Assembly: GCF_025359345.1 (NCBI RefSeq)
Contig: NZ_JANYGQ010000031.1
Location: 18,197-82,196 of the forward strand
Length of the DNA: 64,000 nucleotides
Origin: Mucilaginibacter sp.
GTDB lineage: Bacteria > Bacteroidota > Bacteroidia > Sphingobacteriales > Sphingobacteriaceae
Reading direction: 5' to 3'
A program made the translations under genes and the position numbers. The notes under the pieces are model-generated. The model searched no databases. It was given only the letters and a program-made list of their open reading frames with translations, and had not been told where the DNA came from. Every line of letters starts with the position of its first letter. Positions within the stretch are counted from its first letter, which is position 1. This document shows, piece after piece, positions 62,401 through 64,000 of this stretch.

Positions 62401-62582
62401 CGCTATCCACAGGCATAGGCTCCGAAACGCAAAAGCCGCTGGCCGTTGTGGTAATAGGTGGTTTGGTAACATCAACCATATTAACACTGCTGATATTGCC
62501 GTGTATTTACGCACTGGTTTACCGGCTGATACACCGCCGCGAAAACAGGAAACTGTTGAAACGGTTTGGGGCGGTAAAATAA
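59448..62582 (+). CDS. Heavy-metal efflux RND pump (CzcA-like)
   Basis: 1044 residues of the HME-RND family: first helix, large periplasmic loop, then the helix 4 signature DFGIIIDGAVVMVEG with D396 and D402, a second loop and the last six helices. The DFGxxxDGA pattern matches divalent-cation pumps (Co/Zn/Cd/Ni) rather than CusA-type Cu/Ag pumps. The usual final VEN reads VEG here. It uses the proton gradient to drive periplasmic or cytoplasmic metal out through the TolC-like duct. Confidence 0.93.
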   Translation: MNKFIKNIIYFSLRHRYFVFFMTAVLVVLGVWSYTNTPIETFPDVTNTQIIIIAQWPGRSAEEVEKFITIPIETVLNSVQKKSNLRTTSAFGLSYTRIIFDDDVDDAFARQQVLSRLANADLPDGVKPEIEPPYGPTGEIYRYTLKSKTASLHDLTAIQDWVLDRQFKSVPGVADVNSFGGEEKAYEVSVNPALLQKYGLTSLDVYNAVNRSNINVGGDVIEKNDQAYVVRGIGLINNINEMQNIIIKNVNNVPILTRDVAEIKEAGLPRLGQVSRDKQKDVIEGIVVMRKGENPAEVLDRVRAKVKELNDSVLPKSVKIDTFYDRTNLMDYCTETVIHNLLEGIVLVTVIVFLFMADWRTTLIVAVIIPLSLLFAFICMRIKGMSANLLSMGAVDFGIIIDGAVVMVEGIFVALDHKAKEVGMPKFNNLAKLGLFKNVGAEMGKAIFFSKLIIITCLIPIFAFQKVEGKMFSPLAYTLGFALLGALIFTLTLVPALSSILLNKNVKEKHNPVVGFFENGIRRMFSFTYKFPKASILVALIFMALTFFSAKFLGTEFLPDLNEGALWVEAELPMSVSLPEAESINQKMMQIIAKFPEVKQTLAQVGRTNDGTDPKGFFDVQIQVDLKNKKEWRKGLSEDDLIDAMDVQLKKIPGAVFNYSQPIRDNVEEAVAGVNASLAVKIFGPDFNVLDQKADEVLKVLKTVQGVDDLGVLRNLGQPEFRIELDQRKMALYGVATADANAVIEMAIGGKAATELYEGERRFDIRIRYQKGYRDTQEKIENLMVPTLNGSKIAIKEIADIKTSTGPAFIYRDNNTRHIAVKFSNRGRDLGSTIAEAQQKVAKMVKLGQGYSITWAGEFENQTRASKTLSHVVPICLLVIFLILFVMFGNVKDATLVILNVPFALIGGILALHITGINFSISAGIGFIALFGVCIQNGVILISVFKKNHDAGMHLDEAVLQGVISRVRPVVMTALMAAIGLLPAALSTGIGSETQKPLAVVVIGGLVTSTILTLLILPCIYALVYRLIHRRENRKLLKRFGAVK

Positions 62583-62588
62583 ACGGGT

Positions 62589-62629
62589 GGTCTCATTATT
62601 GGGTTATCTTATAAACCAATAATGAGGCC
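62589..62629. terminator. Bidirectional hairpin between czcA-like and YncE-like genes
   Basis: GGTCTCATTATTGG (62589-62602) pairs with CCAATAATGAGGCC (62616-62629) with only one G-U position. It starts 6 bp after the pump stop and contains the stop of the convergent gene. U-tracts are weak on both strands. Confidence 0.6.
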
Positions 62630-63594
62630 GGCTTATCGCCACCAGCCCTGGCAGCTATCAGGAATAAACCCAGCTCAGGAACCAAAAGCGACGTGCGCGC
62701 GCCGTTGCGGGTTTTAATGTCAGCAATTTGTTTATAGGTGCTATCGCCGGTTTGTCTGAAAACGTTAATGGCCCCGCTGCCACCACTTATGTAAATGTTT
62801 TTGCTTTTTGCATCCCAATACAAGTCATCCACATCGCCGGCCATTGGGGTGCTAAATATTTCTTTGCCAGTTTCGCTATTGTAAACTATCAATTTGGCAG
62901 GCAGCCGGTAGCCAACAACAATACGGTGCTGCACTTCATCGTACGCCATCGGGAAATTGGCCCGGGGTAAAACTTTTCGCCATTCGGCGGTTAGTTTCAA
63001 CTGCTTTAAATCAGCCACAGCTACCATGCCCGAGCCTGGAAGATTAACCCAAAGTTTACCGGTTTTTGCATCAAGTTGAAATGATTCAGGATGCGCGGGC
63101 AGAGGGATATCGCCAACTTGTTTGTGATTTGCAGCATCAATAATGGCAATGCCCCCGCTGCCATAACCTACATAAATACGGTCGGTTCCGGCTTCATAAC
63201 GCACGTCATCCGCATCATCAGTAAGCTTGATGCTGCCGGTTTTCTTTAAGGTTAGCGCGTTATAAAAGCCACATTCGCCGGTGCCGCCGTTGGCCACCAG
63301 TATTTCCTGGTGTTTAGGTATATAAGCTACACCCTGTGGCTCATCCAATCCTTTAATGCTACCGGTAATTTTACCGTTTCCAAGGTCCACTATTTCCAGG
63401 GTATTGTTACCCAGCCCTGCTATGTAGGCTGTTTTATGTTTTATGTCGATATCGATATGGTCGATACGTCCTTTTATATTGGTTAAAGTAATTTCCTTTT
63501 CAAGCGTAAGCAGTTGTTTCCCGGTTTCCTGCGCCTGGCAGCCGGTGAAGCAAAAAATGGAAAAGTAAGACAGGATGGTGCAGTAGTATTTCAT
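62596..63594 (-). CDS. YncE-like beta-propeller lipoprotein
   Basis: 332 residues with lipobox FTGC (C19). The mature protein has repeated blades such as HIDIDIKHKTAYIAGLGNNTLEIVDLGNGKITGSI in the style of YncE/NHL-type seven-bladed propellers. It should be a periplasmic or surface binding protein. It converges on the efflux operon and diverges from the DUF1259-like gene. No catalytic residues are evident. Confidence 0.8.
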   Translation of the reverse strand: MKYYCTILSYFSIFCFTGCQAQETGKQLLTLEKEITLTNIKGRIDHIDIDIKHKTAYIAGLGNNTLEIVDLGNGKITGSIKGLDEPQGVAYIPKHQEILVANGGTGECGFYNALTLKKTGSIKLTDDADDVRYEAGTDRIYVGYGSGGIAIIDAANHKQVGDIPLPAHPESFQLDAKTGKLWVNLPGSGMVAVADLKQLKLTAEWRKVLPRANFPMAYDEVQHRIVVGYRLPAKLIVYNSETGKEIFSTPMAGDVDDLYWDAKSKNIYISGGSGAINVFRQTGDSTYKQIADIKTRNGARTSLLVPELGLFLIAARAGGDKPASLLVYKITQ

Positions 63595-63703
63595 TTGGCG
63601 GATTTGATTAACGAATTTATAGTTTGTTTCTGTAAACTTTTTGTAGGTACTTGGAACACCTATAAGTTAATGAATGCTGCTATGTAATAAATTGCCAAAT
63701 AGT

Positions 63704-63711
63704 TAGGTTTG
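63704..63711 (+). promoter_or_regulatory. Candidate -7 element upstream of DUF1259-like gene
   Basis: TAGGTTTG matches TAnnTTTG exactly, 49 bp upstream of the ATG at 63761. A TTG lies nearby but too close to be a normal -33. Confidence 0.4.
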
Positions 63712-63760
63712 TATAACTTATGGAATTTTTCGATAAGTTCTTATAAACACACCTGTCATT

Positions 63761-64000
63761 ATGGAAACAACTAAATTTTCGCGCAGGCGTGCCTTACAGG
63801 CGACAGCCTTGTTGAGTACGTCACTATTATTGCCTTTTGAAAAACTGCAGGCTGCATCAGCTTCACCGATAGCAAGCACGCCGGCACTAACGCCAGATGA
63901 GATTACCGCCATAGAAACAGCACTTGGTAAAAAAGGTAGTTATAAAGAAGCCGAATCAGTTCACACAACCCCATTGCCCCGAAACGATTTGAAAGTTACA
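63761..64000 (+). CDS. DUF1259-like protein with Tat signal (partial, runs off the window)
   Basis: The first 80 codons are present and the frame is still open at the end. The N-terminus SRRRALQATALLSTSLLLPF is a twin-arginine signal. The mature start, TPDEITAIETALGKKGSYK followed by PLPRNDLKVT, resembles the opening of DUF1259 (LppY/LpqO-like) proteins, whose function is not established. It diverges from the YncE-like gene. Confidence 0.7.
   Translation, partial: METTKFSRRRALQATALLSTSLLLPFEKLQAASASPIASTPALTPDEITAIETALGKKGSYKEAESVHTTPLPRNDLKVT

Noticed and set aside
59448..62582. CusA-type copper/silver pump
   Set aside because: The helix 4 motif is DFGxxxDGA, the divalent-cation form, not the IGxMVDAA form of Cu/Ag pumps.

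Overview
The window comes from a member of the Bacteroidota, most likely a Sphingobacteriaceae genome of the Mucilaginibacter/Pedobacter type. The evidence is two SusC/SusD pairs, lipoproteins with Bacteroidota-style N-termini, a PorP/SprF protein, a Y_Y_Y/LuxR-type regulator, TAnnTTTG-like -7 elements, and several palindromic intergenic repeats familiar from this phylum. The genus is an inference. I see no rRNA, tRNA, CRISPR array, phage or transposase gene.

Layout. 0-4 kb: a zinc-ribbon membrane protein, then a tight VOC / MBOAT / SGNH-like cluster. 4-7.4 kb: a secreted protein, an APC amino-acid permease and a Cys/Met-type PLP enzyme. 7.5-11.8 kb: a lipoprotein, a kelch-like lipoprotein, a CPBP protease, a DUF6702-like protein and a HupE/UreJ-like protein. 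12-14.4 kb: a large M1 peptidase. 14.4-17.3 kb (minus): an FkbH-like HAD-IIIC protein, a methyltransferase and an acyl carrier protein, overlapping or nearly so; with the MBOAT cluster they look like two halves of one acyl-transfer pathway.

17.8-28.9 kb: a polysaccharide utilization locus (SusC, SusD, DUF3823-like lipoprotein, an unclassified TIM-barrel-like secreted protein and a GH92 alpha-mannosidase). 29-32.7 kb (minus): a CheB-CheR-PAS-histidine kinase fusion. 33-38.6 kb (minus): a complete mannose-family phosphotransferase system (IIA, IIB, fused IIC-IID, enzyme I, HPr) ending in a NagB-like deaminase. Divergent from it are a GH9 enzyme, a double thioredoxin and two ThuA-like lipoproteins.

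43.9-52.8 kb: a periplasmic-sensor/LuxR regulator, a third ThuA-like gene and a second SusC/SusD pair. A 15-bp motif (CTACATYACCWCTAC) lies upstream of the regulator, the thuA gene and susC, in the same orientation relative to each gene; two variants lie between the PTS operon and the GH9 gene. 53-54.5 kb: PorP/SprF and DoxX. 54.7-62.6 kb: a two-component system followed by a CzcCBA-type metal efflux operon with a candidate response-regulator box. The window ends with a YncE-like lipoprotein and the start of a Tat-exported DUF1259-like protein.

Intergenic gaps are rich in palindromes. Three lie inside the PTS operon, one in each non-overlapping internal gap longer than 100 bp, and a MITE-like element with 22-bp inverted ends follows the first PUL's DUF3823 gene.
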